Assembly: GCF_018399035.1 (NCBI RefSeq)
Contig: NZ_CP073760.1
Span: 4,960,501 to 5,024,500 of the forward strand
Length of the DNA: 64,000 nt
DNA from: Thiocapsa sp.
GTDB lineage: Bacteria > Pseudomonadota > Gammaproteobacteria > Chromatiales > Chromatiaceae
Direction: 5' to 3'
Below are positions 23,272 through 32,938 of the stretch, one piece after another; position 1 is the stretch's first letter; each line of letters starts with the position of its first letter. The notes beneath the pieces are model-generated. The model saw nothing but the letters and a program-made list of their open reading frames with translations. It did no database searches and was not told the origin of the DNA. The position numbers were made by a program, and so were the translations under genes.

Positions 23272-25710
23272 TTAGGCTTCGAGAGGCTGCGGCACGATGT
23301 TCCAGATCCGCTCCGCGTACTCGCGGACGGACCGGTCCGAGGAGAACCGGCCCATCCGCGCGACGTTCAGGATCGACATGCGGTCCCACTCTGCGGGCCG
23401 GTCGTAGACCTCGCTGATCCTGTCCTGGCATTCCAGATAGGCGCGATAGTCGGCCAGCACCATGAAGGGATCCCGATGGATCAGGTGATCCGTCAAGGGG
23501 CGGAAGAGGTTGGTGTCGCCGTGCGAGAAGAGCCCCGAGGCGATGAGGTCGAGATCCGACTTCAGCTCGTGGTCGCCGTGGTAATAGTCCCACGGCCGGT
23601 AGCCCTCGTCTTGCTTGCGGCGGACCTCCTCGGCGGTCATGCCGAACAGGAAGAAGTTCTCCGCTCCGACCTCTTCGCGGATCTCGATATTGGCGCCGTC
23701 GAGCGTGCCGACCGTGAGCGCGCCGTTCATCGAGAACTTCATGTTGCCGGTCCCCGACGCTTCCTTGCCGGCGAGCGAGATCTGCTCGGAGAGGTCCGCG
23801 GCGGGATAAAGACGTTGCCCGTTCTTGACGTTGAAGTCGGGCATGAAGGCGACGCGGATGTAACCATTGACCTGCGGGTCGTTGTTGATCACCTCGGCGA
23901 CCGAGTTGATGAGCTTGATCATCAGCTTGGCCATGTAATAACCGGGGGCCGCTTTGCCGCCGAAGATAAAGGCGCGCGGGACCATGCCGAGATTCGGGTT
24001 CTGCTTCAGGCGCTGATAGACGTGGATGATGTGCAGGACGTTCAGATGCTGGCGCTTGTACTCGTGCAGGCGCTTGGCCTGGATGTCGAACATCATGGTC
24101 TGCGGATCGAGGAGCACCCCGGCATGGTGCTTGAGCCAGACCGCCAGATCGCGCTTGGCGGCGGTCTTGACCTCGCGCCAACGCGCTTGGAGTCCGGGGT
24201 CATCGGCGTGCGTCTCGAGGTCGCGCAGACAGTCCAGATCGCGGATCCAGCGGTCGTGTCCGCATACCTCGGTGATCAGGTCTGCCAGACGCGGGTTGCT
24301 GACCACGATGAAGCGACGCGGCGTCACACCGTTGGTGACGTTGTGAAAGCGCTCCGGCGCCATCTCGTAGAAGTCTTTGAGCAGGGTGGTCTTGATGAGC
24401 TCCGAATGCAGCGCGGCGACCCCGTTGACGGCACGGCTACCGACCACCGCCAGGTGGGCCATCCGGATCCGTCGACCGCCGGCCTCGTCGATCAGCGACA
24501 TGCGTGCGACACGCTCCTCGTCGCCGAGATAACGCACGCGCACCTCGTCGAGAAAGCGTCGGTTGATCTCGTAGATGATCTCCAGATGACGCGGCAGCAA
24601 CCGCTCGAAGAGGCCGACCGACCAAGTCTCCAAGGCTTCGGGCAGCAGGGTATGGTTGGTGTAGCAGAAGGTCGCACGCGTGATGGTCCAGGCCTCGTCC
24701 CAAGTCATGGCGTGATCGTCCATGAGCAGACGCGTCAGCTCGGCCACGGCGATGGCAGGATGGGTGTCGTTGAGCTGGGCGACGAACTTCTCGTGGAAGG
24801 TTTCCAGAGGGCCGACGGTGTTCAGGTGCAGCCGGATCATGTCCTGGATCGAGCAGGACACGAAAAAATATTGTTGCTTGAGACGCAGCTCCTTGCCGGC
24901 CTCGGGCTCGTCGTTTGGATAAAGGACCTTCGAGATGGTCTCGGCCTCGATCTTGGCGTGGACCGCACCATAGTAGTCCCCGACATTGAAGGTTTGGAAA
25001 TCGAACGACTCGGTCGCCTCCGCCTTCCAGAGCCTCAGCAGGTTCACGTTGCCGACCCCGTAACCGAGTACAGGGGTGTCGTAGGCGACACCGCTGATGA
25101 CCATGTCCGGAACCCAGCGCACCCGCGGGCGTTGCGCCTGGTCGCGATAGTGCTCGGTATGGCCGCCGTACATGACCGGGAAGCTGATCTTGGGCCGCGG
25201 GATCTCCCAGGGGTTGCCGTTGCGCAGCCAGGTGTCGCTGCGCTCGACCTGCCAGCCGTCCTGAATGATCTGGTCGAAGATCCCGAACTCGTAGCGAATC
25301 CCGTAGCCGATCGCCGGGATCTGGACCGTCGCCAGCGAATCCATGTAGCAGGCGGCGAGCCGACCGAGCCCGCCGTTGCCCAGACCCGGCTCCTCCTCCT
25401 CCTCCAGAATGGCCTTGAAATCGAGGTCCAACTCCTCGCCCGCATCCCGGGCGACCTCCGAAATCCCGAGATTCACCAAGTTGTTGGCGAGATGCGGCCC
25501 GAGCAAATACTCCGCCGAGAGATAACAGACGGTGCGTGCATGGGAGGTCTTGTAGATTTGAGCGGATTTTACCCAGCGGTCCAGCATGCGATCGCGCACC
25601 GTGTAGGCAGCGGCCATATAGAGGTCGTGGGAGGTGGCGACCTCGCGGAAACGCCCCTGAACATAGAAGAGGTTGTCGATGTAGGCCTGCTTCAGAGACG
25701 CCTTCGACAT
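23272..25710 (-). CDS. glgP: Glycogen/starch/alpha-glucan phosphorylase
   Basis: 812 residues from the internal ATG at 25710 (MSKASLKQ), the normal length for this family. It releases glucose-1-phosphate from stored glycogen. The pyridoxal-phosphate site appears as EASGTGNMKFSMNGALTVGT, and other family blocks (GLGNGGLGRLAACYMDSLAT, AQLNDTHPAIAVAELTRLL) are intact. The frame continues upstream through HEHTRTGM, typical of native N-termini of relatives, and then into the end of the IS3-type element, which supplies an ATG at 25788. The original start has probably been lost to the insertion; the effective start is uncertain. Confidence 0.92.
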   Translation of the reverse strand: MSKASLKQAYIDNLFYVQGRFREVATSHDLYMAAAYTVRDRMLDRWVKSAQIYKTSHARTVCYLSAEYLLGPHLANNLVNLGISEVARDAGEELDLDFKAILEEEEEPGLGNGGLGRLAACYMDSLATVQIPAIGYGIRYEFGIFDQIIQDGWQVERSDTWLRNGNPWEIPRPKISFPVMYGGHTEHYRDQAQRPRVRWVPDMVISGVAYDTPVLGYGVGNVNLLRLWKAEATESFDFQTFNVGDYYGAVHAKIEAETISKVLYPNDEPEAGKELRLKQQYFFVSCSIQDMIRLHLNTVGPLETFHEKFVAQLNDTHPAIAVAELTRLLMDDHAMTWDEAWTITRATFCYTNHTLLPEALETWSVGLFERLLPRHLEIIYEINRRFLDEVRVRYLGDEERVARMSLIDEAGGRRIRMAHLAVVGSRAVNGVAALHSELIKTTLLKDFYEMAPERFHNVTNGVTPRRFIVVSNPRLADLITEVCGHDRWIRDLDCLRDLETHADDPGLQARWREVKTAAKRDLAVWLKHHAGVLLDPQTMMFDIQAKRLHEYKRQHLNVLHIIHVYQRLKQNPNLGMVPRAFIFGGKAAPGYYMAKLMIKLINSVAEVINNDPQVNGYIRVAFMPDFNVKNGQRLYPAADLSEQISLAGKEASGTGNMKFSMNGALTVGTLDGANIEIREEVGAENFFLFGMTAEEVRRKQDEGYRPWDYYHGDHELKSDLDLIASGLFSHGDTNLFRPLTDHLIHRDPFMVLADYRAYLECQDRISEVYDRPAEWDRMSILNVARMGRFSSDRSVREYAERIWNIVPQPLEA

Positions 25711-25772
25711 GCCCGTGCGGGTATGCTCGTGAGTCTTGGTCGGGGTCTCGGAGTCGTGGGCGACTGCTGTGT

Positions 25773-26817
25773 TTAAAGTGGACCCCATGTCCAGGACAGT
25801 TTTCTGCCGAGTTTAAGCTGCGCTGGTTGCCTCAATTGCAGCGCCTTGGCGCTGCCCGGCTCGGCCGCGGGTTCGTCCCCGGCGGAGCGTAGCGCAGCCG
25901 GGGACGAACCCGCGGCCGAGCCGAAACGGTCCACGATCCTGGCGCCGCCACCTTCCCCCGAGCCGTACACCGCCTCGGGCGTGCGGTTACCCAACCCTTG
26001 GTGCGGCCGCTCGCCGTTGTAGAAGGCGAAATACTCGGTCAGCCCAAGCAGCAACTCGGACACGGTGGCGTAGCCCTTGAGATAGATGTCCTCGTATTTC
26101 ACGCTGCGCCACAGGCGCTCGACGAAGATGTTGTCCAACGCGCGTCCCCTTCCGTCCATGCTGATGGCGATCCCTGCGTCCAGCAGCACCCCCGTGAAGG
26201 CGCTTGCCGGTGAACTGCGAGCCTTGGTCGGTGTTGAATATCTCGGGCGTGCCATGGGTGCGCAGGGCGTCTTCCAGGCAGTCCACGCAGAACCCCGCCT
26301 CCAGGGTATTGGACAGCCGCCAGGACAGCACCCGACGCGAGTACCAGTCCACAACAGCCACCAGGTAGGCGAACCCGTGCTCCAGGCGAATGTAGGTGAT
26401 GTCGGTGCTCCACACCTGGTTGGGGCGCCTGATCGCCAGCCCGCGCAGCAGGTACGGGTAGATCTTGTGCTCGGGGTGCGGCTTGCTGGTGGCCGGCCCC
26501 GGCGCCATGCCCGCCAGCCCCAACACCCGCATGAGCCGCTGCACATGTTTGCGGTTGACGGTATGCCCCTGTCCCTTCAGGTACACCACCATCCGCCGAC
26601 TGCCATAGAACGGCCGAGCGGTGTACTGGGCGTCGATCAGCTCCAACAGCCGCAGGTCCAGCGCATCCACCGCCTCCTCGGCATGCGCTTCATACACCCA
26701 GGAGCGCGCTACCCCCGCCAACGCACACTGCCGGCTCACCGCCAGGCCCCCGGCTCCTTTTCCTACTGCCCGCTCGATCCACGCCCGCCGCACGCTCACA
26801 GGCTCACCCCGGACTTT
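25773..26817 (-). pseudogene. IS3-type transposase OrfB, broken by a one-base frameshift
   Basis: The DDE integrase of the IS. From the slip site the frame reads VRRAWIERAV, a PFYGSRRMVVYLKGQGHTVN helix-turn-helix segment, PNQVWSTDITYIRLEHGFAY (first D) and IFNTDQGSQFTG (second D). It then leaves frame at about 26198-26206. The next frame continues FTGVLLDAGIAISMDGRGRA and LDNIFVERLWRSVKYEDIYL (E), so one extra base is present. The C-terminus reads through a 27 bp perfect palindrome and stops in the inverted repeat. The copy is probably immobile unless the shift is a sequence error. Confidence 0.85.
25857..25923. repeat. Perfect 27-bp inverted repeat inside the IS
   Basis: The 27-base arm at 25857-25883 is exactly complementary to 25897-25923, with a 13-base loop containing GGAGCGTAGCGCA. 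It lies within the 3' end of the orfB frame, outside the conserved DDE domain. The structure resembles intergenic hairpin elements and not transposase coding sequence. Confidence 0.9.
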
Positions 26818-27089
26818 TTTTTCAGCCAATCCAACTCGACCTTCAGCCGCCCGATCTCGCCATAGAGCCGGTCCGCATCCCCCGGCCCGTCCACTTTTTT
26901 CGGCCCACGCTTGGTCGCGAACAGGCTCTCCGCCCGATCCTGGATCTCCCGCTTCCACTGGCCAACCTGGACCGGATGCACCCCGTGCTCCTGCCCGATC
27001 TCGTTGACCGTCTTGACCCCGCGGATCGCCTCCAAGCCGACCTTCGCCTTGAAGGCCGCCGTGTACGTCTTGCGCTTCGCTTCGCCCAT
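26796..27089 (-). CDS. IS3-type transposase OrfA (helix-turn-helix)
   Basis: 97 residues: MGEAKRKTYTAAFKAKVGLE, an HTH segment VNEIGQEHGVHPVQVGQWKR and a C-terminal leucine-rich helix (LYGEIGRLKVELDWLKKK). It binds IS ends and is joined to OrfB by -1 frameshifting. The run of eight A on the coding strand (T8 at 26815-26822 on the + strand) spans the overlap, and sliding back one base enters the OrfB frame. Confidence 0.9.
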   Translation of the reverse strand: MGEAKRKTYTAAFKAKVGLEAIRGVKTVNEIGQEHGVHPVQVGQWKREIQDRAESLFATKRGPKKVDGPGDADRLYGEIGRLKVELDWLKKKSGVSL

Positions 27090-27196
27090 TTTCCTATTGC
27101 CCCTTTCGGTTAGGAGGCAGCTTAAACTACTGTCCGATTTTCGGGGTCCACTTTAGTTCATGGTGGCGTCTCTTCGGCAGGGCAGCGTTTCGGACT

Positions 27197-27388
27197 TAAA
27201 CCGCGCCCGGCGCGGTATGCGATGTTTTTGGATGGGATCGGCCCCGGCAGACTTGACGACCGCCGGAGCTGGCGCGGTTTAAGGTATTAAAAAATATATC
27301 ATTTTAAGCCGCGCCCCCGCTAAGGGCCGTGGATGCACCAAACGTCGAACTTACTCGAAAGTTAGCATTTCGCTCTGGACGCGGTTTA
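27197..27388 (+). repeat. Dispersed TAAACCGCG element, copy 2 (modules A + B)
   Basis: Module A 27197-27281 (85 bp), AT-rich linker 27282-27304 (23 bp), module B 27305-27388 (84 bp). The right terminus CGCGGTTTA supplies the TAA stop of the phosphoketolase gene on the other strand (27386-27388). Confidence 0.92.
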
Positions 27389-29782
27389 GAAGGGCCAAAT
27401 CCAGTCATCGACATCGGGCTTGTCGATGCCATGCTCGTGTGCGTAGTTTCTGCAGTCGATCTGCATGTCGCGCAGCTTTTCCTTCACATGCGCACCCGCG
27501 ACCTGCAGACGCGGGACCCGATTGATCACGTCGCTGGCCAAGCTGAAGCGGTCGATCTCGTTCTCGATGGCGAGCTCCAGCGGCGTGTTGATATTGCCCT
27601 TTTCCTTGTAGCCGCGCACGTGCAGGTTCGCGTGATTGGTGCGGCGATAGGCGAGGCGATGGATCAACCAGGGATAGCCGTGGAAGTTGAAGATCACCGG
27701 CCGATCTTTGGTGAAGAGGCTGTCGAAGTCGGCATCGGAGAGGCCGTGTGGATGCTCACCCGCGGGCTGCATGCGGAAGAGGTCCACGACATTGATGAAG
27801 CGCAGTCGGATGTCCGGAAAGTGCTCGCGCAGCAGTGCGGTGGCGGCCAGCGCCTCTTTGGTCGGGATGTCTCCGCAGCCGACCATGACGGCGTCGGGCT
27901 CGACACCCTGGTCATTGCTCGCCCAATCCCAGATGCCGATGCCCTTGGTGCAGTGCTTGATGGCGGCATCCATGTCCAGGTATTGGAGATGGTTCTGCTT
28001 GTCGGCCACGATCACATTGATGTCGTCGCGGCTTTGCAGGCAATGGTCGACCGTCGAGAGCAGGGTGTTGACGTCAGGCGGCAGATAGATGCGGGTGACC
28101 TCCGGATTCTTGTTGACTACGACATCCAGGAAACCGGGGTCCTGATGCGTGAAACCGTTGTGATCTTGCCGCCAGACGGTCGAGGTGATCAGGAGGTTCA
28201 AGGAGGAGATGCGCGCGCGCCAGGGGATCTCCTCGCAGATCGCGAGCCACTTGGCGTGCTGGTTGTACATGCTGTCGATGACATGGACGAAGGCCTCGTA
28301 AGTCGCGAAGAAGCCGTGTCGACCGGTCAGGACATAGCCCTCGTACCAGCCCTCCAGCGTATGCTCGGAGAGCATCTCGAGCACGCGACCGTCGGGCGAT
28401 AGCTCGCCGCCATCGGCGTCCTCGGGCTTGTACTCGCAGAGCCAGAGCTTCTTGGACACCTCGTAAATCGCGTCGAGCTTGTTCGAGGTGTTCTCGTCCG
28501 GGCCGAACACACGGAAGTTGTCCATGTTCTTCGCCATGACGTCGCGCAGCAGGGCGCCCGTCGGCTTGGTGTTCATGGCGCGGATCTTCCCGGGCTCGGC
28601 GACGTGAAGGGCATAGTCGCGAAAATCCGGCATGCGCAGGGCGCGGCGCAACAGGCCGCCGTTGGCGTGCGGATTGGCACTCATGCGCAGCGTTCCCGCG
28701 GGGGCAAGCGCGCGCAGCTCCGGGATCAGCCTGCCGGCGTCGTCGAATAGCTCCTCGGGTCTGTAGCTGCGCATCCAGTCTTCGAGCTGTTTGAGATGCG
28801 CGGGGTTGTCGTGCATGCCCGACAGCGGCACCTGATGGGCACGCCAGAAGCCCTCGACCTTCTTGCCGTCGACCTCTGCGGGGCCGGTCCAGCCCTTGGG
28901 CGTACGCAGCACGATCATCGGCCAATGGCAGCGCTCCGCCTTGCCGCTGGTGCGGGCCTCCTGCTGAAAGGCGCGGATCCGCGCGAGACAGGCATCCAGG
29001 GTGGCCGCCATGGTTTGATGCATCGTCATGGGGTCGTCGCCCTCGACGAAGTAGGGCGTCCAGCCGTAGCCGCGCATCAGCTCGGCAAGCTCCTCGCGCG
29101 GAATGCGTGCGAGCAGGGTCGGGTTGTTGATCTTGTAGCCGTTCAGATGGAGGATCGGCAGCACCGCACCGTCGCGGATGGGGTTGAGAAACTTACTCGA
29201 ATGCCAGGAGGTCGCGAGCGGGCCGGTTTCGGCCTCGCCGTCGCCGACCGCCACGGCGACCAAAAGGTCTGGATTGTCGAAGGCGGCACCGAAGGCATGC
29301 GAGATCGAGTAGCCCAGCTCGCCGCCCTCGTGAATGGAGCCCGGCGTCTCCGGTGTGCAGTGCGAGCCGATGCCGCCCGGGAAGGAGAACTGCTTGAAGA
29401 AGGCGCGCATGCCTTCTTCATCCTCGCTCTTGTTGGGGTAGATCTCGGAGTAGGCGCCCTCCAGGTACACCGGGGCGAGCACGCCCGGCGCGCCGTGGCC
29501 CGGACCGGCGAGAAAGATCGCTTCCTGTGCATGCTCGCGGATGATGCGGTTGAGGTGGACATACATGAAGGATAGGCCAGGACTCGCGCCCCAATGACCG
29601 AGCAGGCGTTTCTTCAGATGGCCCTCGGCGAGCGGCTCGCGCAGCAGCGGGTTGTCCCTCAGATAGATCATGCCCGCGGCGAGGTAGTTGCAGGCGCGCC
29701 AGTAGGCATCGATCTTGGTGAGCATCTCGGGGGACAGCGGATTGGCGTGGATCTCGGTCGTGGAGAGGTTGCTTGTCGTCAT
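27386..29782 (-). CDS. xfp: Phosphoketolase (xylulose-5-P / fructose-6-P)
   Basis: 798 residues from ATG 29782, preceded by GGAG; the longer open frame upstream is not convincing. It is a thiamine-diphosphate enzyme splitting xylulose-5-phosphate (and often fructose-6-phosphate) to acetyl phosphate. Family blocks seen are [39 protein letters not shown], the cofactor motif [12 protein letters not shown] and [13 protein letters not shown]. The TAA stop lies inside a dispersed repeat, so the last residues (DDWIWPF) directly abut the element. It lies one gene away from 6-phosphogluconolactonase and near glycogen phosphorylase, consistent with carbohydrate catabolism. Confidence 0.94.
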   Translation of the reverse strand: MTTSNLSTTEIHANPLSPEMLTKIDAYWRACNYLAAGMIYLRDNPLLREPLAEGHLKKRLLGHWGASPGLSFMYVHLNRIIREHAQEAIFLAGPGHGAPGVLAPVYLEGAYSEIYPNKSEDEEGMRAFFKQFSFPGGIGSHCTPETPGSIHEGGELGYSISHAFGAAFDNPDLLVAVAVGDGEAETGPLATSWHSSKFLNPIRDGAVLPILHLNGYKINNPTLLARIPREELAELMRGYGWTPYFVEGDDPMTMHQTMAATLDACLARIRAFQQEARTSGKAERCHWPMIVLRTPKGWTGPAEVDGKKVEGFWRAHQVPLSGMHDNPAHLKQLEDWMRSYRPEELFDDAGRLIPELRALAPAGTLRMSANPHANGGLLRRALRMPDFRDYALHVAEPGKIRAMNTKPTGALLRDVMAKNMDNFRVFGPDENTSNKLDAIYEVSKKLWLCEYKPEDADGGELSPDGRVLEMLSEHTLEGWYEGYVLTGRHGFFATYEAFVHVIDSMYNQHAKWLAICEEIPWRARISSLNLLITSTVWRQDHNGFTHQDPGFLDVVVNKNPEVTRIYLPPDVNTLLSTVDHCLQSRDDINVIVADKQNHLQYLDMDAAIKHCTKGIGIWDWASNDQGVEPDAVMVGCGDIPTKEALAATALLREHFPDIRLRFINVVDLFRMQPAGEHPHGLSDADFDSLFTKDRPVIFNFHGYPWLIHRLAYRRTNHANLHVRGYKEKGNINTPLELAIENEIDRFSLASDVINRVPRLQVAGAHVKEKLRDMQIDCRNYAHEHGIDKPDVDDWIWPF

Positions 29783-29993
29783 GGGGTTCTCCGTGTGTCC
29801 GTCGTCGGTCGTGCGAGCATAGTAAAAGACTCGGATGAACGCGAGGTGACGAGGAGCGATGGAGCTCCGGTAAGCAACGGCTGCAGCGGCGCGATCCCTG
29901 CGGTCTACTCCCAACTTATCGCCGCGCGACGGCGACGAATCTCCGCACAGCTGATCCTTCGGCCGCCGGTGGCTCGATTCGACGGGGACAAGG

Positions 29994-30959
29994 TCAGCGA
30001 TCGTGGCGCTTGATCGCCGCGCGCAGCGATTGCAGCGCGGTCGTTGCGATGTCGCGTAGGCGGTTGGCGGCGTCGACGATCTCTGTGTCGGAGCTGCTGC
30101 GGCGCAACCCGGCTTGCGGCCCGGAGGGTGCGTGCTCGACCGGGTTGGGCTCGTCGTCCGTTGCGCTCGGTCTCACCGCCACGGCGGGGAGCGATTGTCT
30201 CAACTCCTCGACGATCTCCTGGCGCTGGCGTGCGAGTGACGCGGCGACGCGATCCCCGATCAAGTTCGGGAGGATTTCGCGGATCAGGCGCGTCTCGAGA
30301 TCGCCGAGATCCTGCTGACTTGCGCCGGGCGGTGCAGCGGCGTTCGCGGCATGCTCCGCGGCGAGTTTCGCCTCGACGAGGTGGCGTGCCTCGGCGATGG
30401 AGATTTCAGTCAGGTCGCGCCGTAGGGACTCCACGAGGATCGTCAAGCGTTTGTTGATGCCCGCCTCCAGTCGCTCGTCGATCAATGCAACCAGCTCGGC
30501 CTCGCTCAGCGGGCGGGGCAGGGTTGCGGGGGCGGCAACGGGCTTCGTGGCCTGCGGGACCTGCGCGGGCGTGGGCGCGGCCGGGGTCTTGCTGTCGATC
30601 GCCGCGCGCACGCACGCGATGACCTCGGGGAGCCGCTCGGCGGCGAGCGATTTCGGCAGCACGGTGAGCACGCCCTTCTTTTGCGCCGCTGCGGCGAAGT
30701 CGTTGTCCTCCTGCGAGGTGCAGAGCACGATCGGGATGTGGGCCGTGCGCGGATCGGCGCGGATGATCTCCAAGGCTTCCAGGCCGTTCAAACCCGGCAT
30801 GATATGATCCATGAAGATCGCATCCGGCACCCGGCTTTTGAGGATCTCCAGGGCTGCCTCTGCAGATTCGGCCGTATCCACATCGATACCGCAATTCTTC
30901 AGCTCGATACGCAAGGCGTAACGCGTGACTCTGGAGTCGTCGATCAAGAGGATCTTCAT
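29994..30959 (-). CDS. Receiver-domain protein with long alpha-helical C-terminus
   Basis: 321 residues. Residues 1-120 are a receiver: [35 protein letters not shown] (phospho-Asp), [10 protein letters not shown] and [14 protein letters not shown]. An Ala/Pro linker follows, then a helical region rich in Glu, Arg and Leu ([40 protein letters not shown]) without a known output domain. Start ATG at 30959; the longer frame upstream overlaps the divergent pgl gene. The C-terminus may mediate oligomerisation or partner binding. No kinase is adjacent. Confidence 0.85.
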   Translation of the reverse strand: MKILLIDDSRVTRYALRIELKNCGIDVDTAESAEAALEILKSRVPDAIFMDHIMPGLNGLEALEIIRADPRTAHIPIVLCTSQEDNDFAAAAQKKGVLTVLPKSLAAERLPEVIACVRAAIDSKTPAAPTPAQVPQATKPVAAPATLPRPLSEAELVALIDERLEAGINKRLTILVESLRRDLTEISIAEARHLVEAKLAAEHAANAAAPPGASQQDLGDLETRLIREILPNLIGDRVAASLARQRQEIVEELRQSLPAVAVRPSATDDEPNPVEHAPSGPQAGLRRSSSDTEIVDAANRLRDIATTALQSLRAAIKRHDR

Positions 30960-31031
30960 AAGGTCGTGACGGGCGGTATCGGTCAGGTGAGGAAACGCCG
31001 TCAGTTTACTGGTCGGAGGGGGCAGAGTGCT

Positions 31032-31724
31032 ATGGGCGAGCAGATCATGCACTTCATTCGGTTCGAATCGGCGGAGGCGGTCGCCGAGGAAACGGCGCGC
31101 CGAATCAGCGCCGCGGCGCGCCGTGCAATCGAGGCACACGGGCGGTTTCGGTGTGTCTTGGCCGGCGGGCGCACCCCGTTGGCCGCTTACGATCGACTGG
31201 TCCATCAGCCTGAGGATTGGGCGCATTGGCATCTCTTTCTCGGCGACGAGCGCTGTCTCCCGCCCGATCATCCGGAGCGCAACAGCCGTGCGATCGCGCT
31301 GGCGCTCACTGAACGCGTGCCGATCCCGCCGGACAACCTGCATTGGATCCCCGCGGAGTCGGGGGCAGAGTCGGCGGCGAAGCGTTACGACGCGCTGATC
31401 GCAGATCGGATGCCCTTCGACTTGATCCTGCTGGGCATGGGCGAGGACGGCCACACCGCGAGCCTCTTCCCCGGCCATGTGACCCCGACGAACGTGCGGG
31501 CGGCGCCGGTACACGAGGCGCCGAAACCGCCGCCCGATCGCGTGACCCTGACCCCGTTGGCCCTCGCCGCTGCCCCGCAGCGTTTGATTCTGGTCACGGG
31601 TGCGGGCAAGCGCGAGGCGCTTGCGGCATGGCGTCGCGGTGCCGACCTGCCGGTCGCGCGGGTCGCGGCCCTGGGCAGGACGGATGTGCTGATGGATCCC
31701 GATGCCGCGGGGGATTGGCCGTAG
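31032..31724 (+). CDS. pgl: 6-phosphogluconolactonase
   Basis: 230 residues; hydrolyses 6-phosphogluconolactone in the oxidative pentose phosphate pathway. Family motifs are VLAGGRTPLAAYDRL, HLFLGDERCLPPDHPERNS and DLILLGMGEDGHTASLFPGH. ATG 31032 is preced by a G-rich purine run; ATG 31047 (MHFIRF) is possible. It is divergent from the receiver-domain gene with a ~70 bp shared promoter region. Confidence 0.93.
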   Translation: MGEQIMHFIRFESAEAVAEETARRISAAARRAIEAHGRFRCVLAGGRTPLAAYDRLVHQPEDWAHWHLFLGDERCLPPDHPERNSRAIALALTERVPIPPDNLHWIPAESGAESAAKRYDALIADRMPFDLILLGMGEDGHTASLFPGHVTPTNVRAAPVHEAPKPPPDRVTLTPLALAAAPQRLILVTGAGKREALAAWRRGADLPVARVAALGRTDVLMDPDAAGDWP

Positions 31725-31753
31725 TAACGATGCAAAATCAATATGTACAGGTC

Positions 31754-31830
31754 GGTTGGGCAAAGCGCAGCATGCCCAATGGCTGCCTGTGATGTCGGCG
31801 CGGATTGGGCACGCTGCGCTTTGCCCAACC
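31754..31830. repeat. Long inverted repeat of the GGTTGGGCAAAGCG type
   Basis: Two 26-base arms (31754-31779 and 31805-31830) are complementary with one mismatch, around a 25-base loop. The arm GGTTGGGCAAAGCGCAGC resembles intergenic hairpin repeats common in proteobacteria. It forms the 3' boundary of the hsdR remnant. Confidence 0.8.
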
Positions 31831-31836
31831 TACACC

Positions 31837-32200
31837 CTGGTGATAACCCGCGATGATCTTGTGCAGCGTGACCGTGTCCGGGTCTTCCTCGAAGACGATG
31901 AAATGGACAAGCAGGTCGAGGAACCGCTGCCGCTCGAACACCCCGCGGATCAGGACCTCCAACTCCAGCGCGGTCTTGGGCGCATCGCCCTCGCCATCGA
32001 TGGTGCGCCAGACTTTGAACCACTCCTGGCTCGCCGTCAGGGATCCGATGCGTGCCTGCAGGCCATCGCTCACCACCAAGCTGATTGACCACCAGCCAGT
32101 CGTTCGCGGCTGCGTCGGCGAAATCCACCAGCCGTACCTTGTCGCCCTTATTGGAACCATCCGGCCGCGGATACTCCACATCCACGCCATCGCGCAGCAT
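31837..32200 (-). pseudogene. Type I restriction endonuclease R subunit (hsdR) remnant
   Basis: Two HsdR N-terminal fragments in different frames. MLRDGVDVEYPRPDGSNKGD, then KVRLVDFADAAANDWLVVNQ, runs to about 32080. The second frame continues LVVSDGLQARIGSLTASQEW, FKVWRTIDGEGDAPKTALEL, then IAGYHQ. The stretch normally between them (including the PD-D/ExK nuclease strand with RPDVVVFVNGLPL and ELKN) is missing, as is everything after IAGYHQ, where a hairpin repeat begins. The gene is non-functional. Confidence 0.75.
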
Positions 32201-32288
32201 CTTGCCCTGGTCGCGAAGCTCCCGCTTCGCGACCCGAGAGACGAAGCTCCGCTTCAAGAAGCCAGCCCACAGCTCATCGGCAAACCCG

Positions 32289-32615
32289 TTAAGCAAAGCT
32301 TCGTCTCGCGGGTGACGCAGCGGGAGCTGAGCTCGTAGGTTGGGGCGAGGCACGAGCCCCAACGTAGCTCGCCGAGCGCACGCGCGAGGTTTTGCTCTCG
32401 CTCAAGGCGTCCTTCAGCTCCCGGAAGGCAGTGGGCTGCCGCGCTTTGAGGTCTTGGGGATTGCGGACCGCCAGATCGAGATCGCTGGTGTCGTGGCCTG
32501 TGCCGTTGACGCGGCTGCCGTAGGCCCAGACCTCGGAGTTGGGCAGGTATGCGGCGATAAGCCGGCGCAGCTCACCGAGGTGGCGTGGGGAGAGGTCAAG
32601 CGTCGGGTTTGCCAT
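32289..32615 (-). pseudogene. MNT-type minimal nucleotidyltransferase, 3'-truncated
   Basis: From ATG 32615 the protein reads MANPTLDLSPRHLGELRRLI and then the catalytic block VWAYGSRVNGTGHDTSDLDL, the GS-X-D-X-D signature of MNT antitoxins. After FRELKDALSES the family sequence stops, replaced by repeat-derived residues, so the C-terminal third is lost. It overlaps the HEPN remnant by 20 bases, as in intact HEPN-MNT pairs. Confidence 0.75.
32335..32372. repeat. Short inverted repeat TAGGTTGGGGCG...CCCCAACGTAG
   Basis: A compact hairpin (GGTTGGGGC and GCCCCAAC with a short loop) related in sequence to the longer repeat at 31754. It sits at the junction where the nucleotidyltransferase fragment ends, suggesting that the element or recombination at it caused the truncation. 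Confidence 0.6.
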
Positions 32616-32778
32616 GCTTCTGCCGGAGGGTGACGTGGAGTGCCTTGGCGTCGCGCTGGAAGTCGGTGATGAGGAGCAGGGTGCGCTCGGCGAAGATCTC
32701 GCCATAGTCGTGGGTGGTATCGTTACGGGAATCGCGATACTGCAGCCAGCGCTCCAGGTGATCGAAATTCAGGCTCAT
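32596..32778 (-). pseudogene. HEPN-domain toxin partner, internally deleted
   Basis: 60 residues: the family N-terminus MSLNFDHL is joined directly to the C-terminal part ERWLQYRDSRNDTTHDYGEI and LLLITDFQRDAKAL. The RNxxxH-type catalytic motif (RNDTTH) survives, but about 70-80 residues of the helical bundle are missing. It precedes the truncated MNT gene in the normal order. Too short to fold as a HEPN domain, so read as a remnant. Confidence 0.7.
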
Positions 32779-32822
32779 AGCGAAAACCCGAGGTTCATGG
32801 GGTGTTTGCGTATTTCGGTTTC

Positions 32823-32938
32823 TAAACCGCGCCCAGTGCGGTATGCGATGTTTTTGGATGGGATCGGCCCCGGCGGATTTCAGAACCGCTGGAGCCCGCG
32901 CGGTTTAAAGTATTAAAAAATATAAAATTTTAAACCGC
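32823..32938 (+). repeat. Dispersed TAAACCGCG element, copy 3 (module A, linker, start of B)
   Basis: Module A 32823-32907 (85 bp) and linker 32908-32930 (23 bp) are complete. Only TAAACCGC of module B remains, running straight into the C-terminal codons of the hsdM remnant. The TAA of that remnant comes from this end (32930-32932). Confidence 0.88.

Larger units (their letters stand above)
25774..27155 (-). mobile_element. IS3-family insertion sequence
   Basis: About 1.38 kb with near-terminal inverted repeats: TAAAGTGGACCCC at the glgP side, its complement at the other end, and subterminal ACAGT and GTTTAA(A/G)C matches inside. It carries orfA and orfB in the usual overlapping arrangement, with an A8 slip site between them. 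Exact ends and target duplication cannot be fixed by eye. It lies directly upstream of glgP, in the same orientation. Confidence 0.88.

Noticed and set aside
23077-25776. 899-codon open frame on the + strand opposite glycogen phosphorylase
   Set aside because: It mirrors glgP, is rich in Asp/His/Arg/Val as expected for the complement of a GC-rich gene, and has no family motifs or ribosome-binding site.
27329-28402. 357-codon + strand frame opposite phosphoketolase
   Set aside because: Starts in a dispersed repeat and runs antisense to a strongly supported gene.
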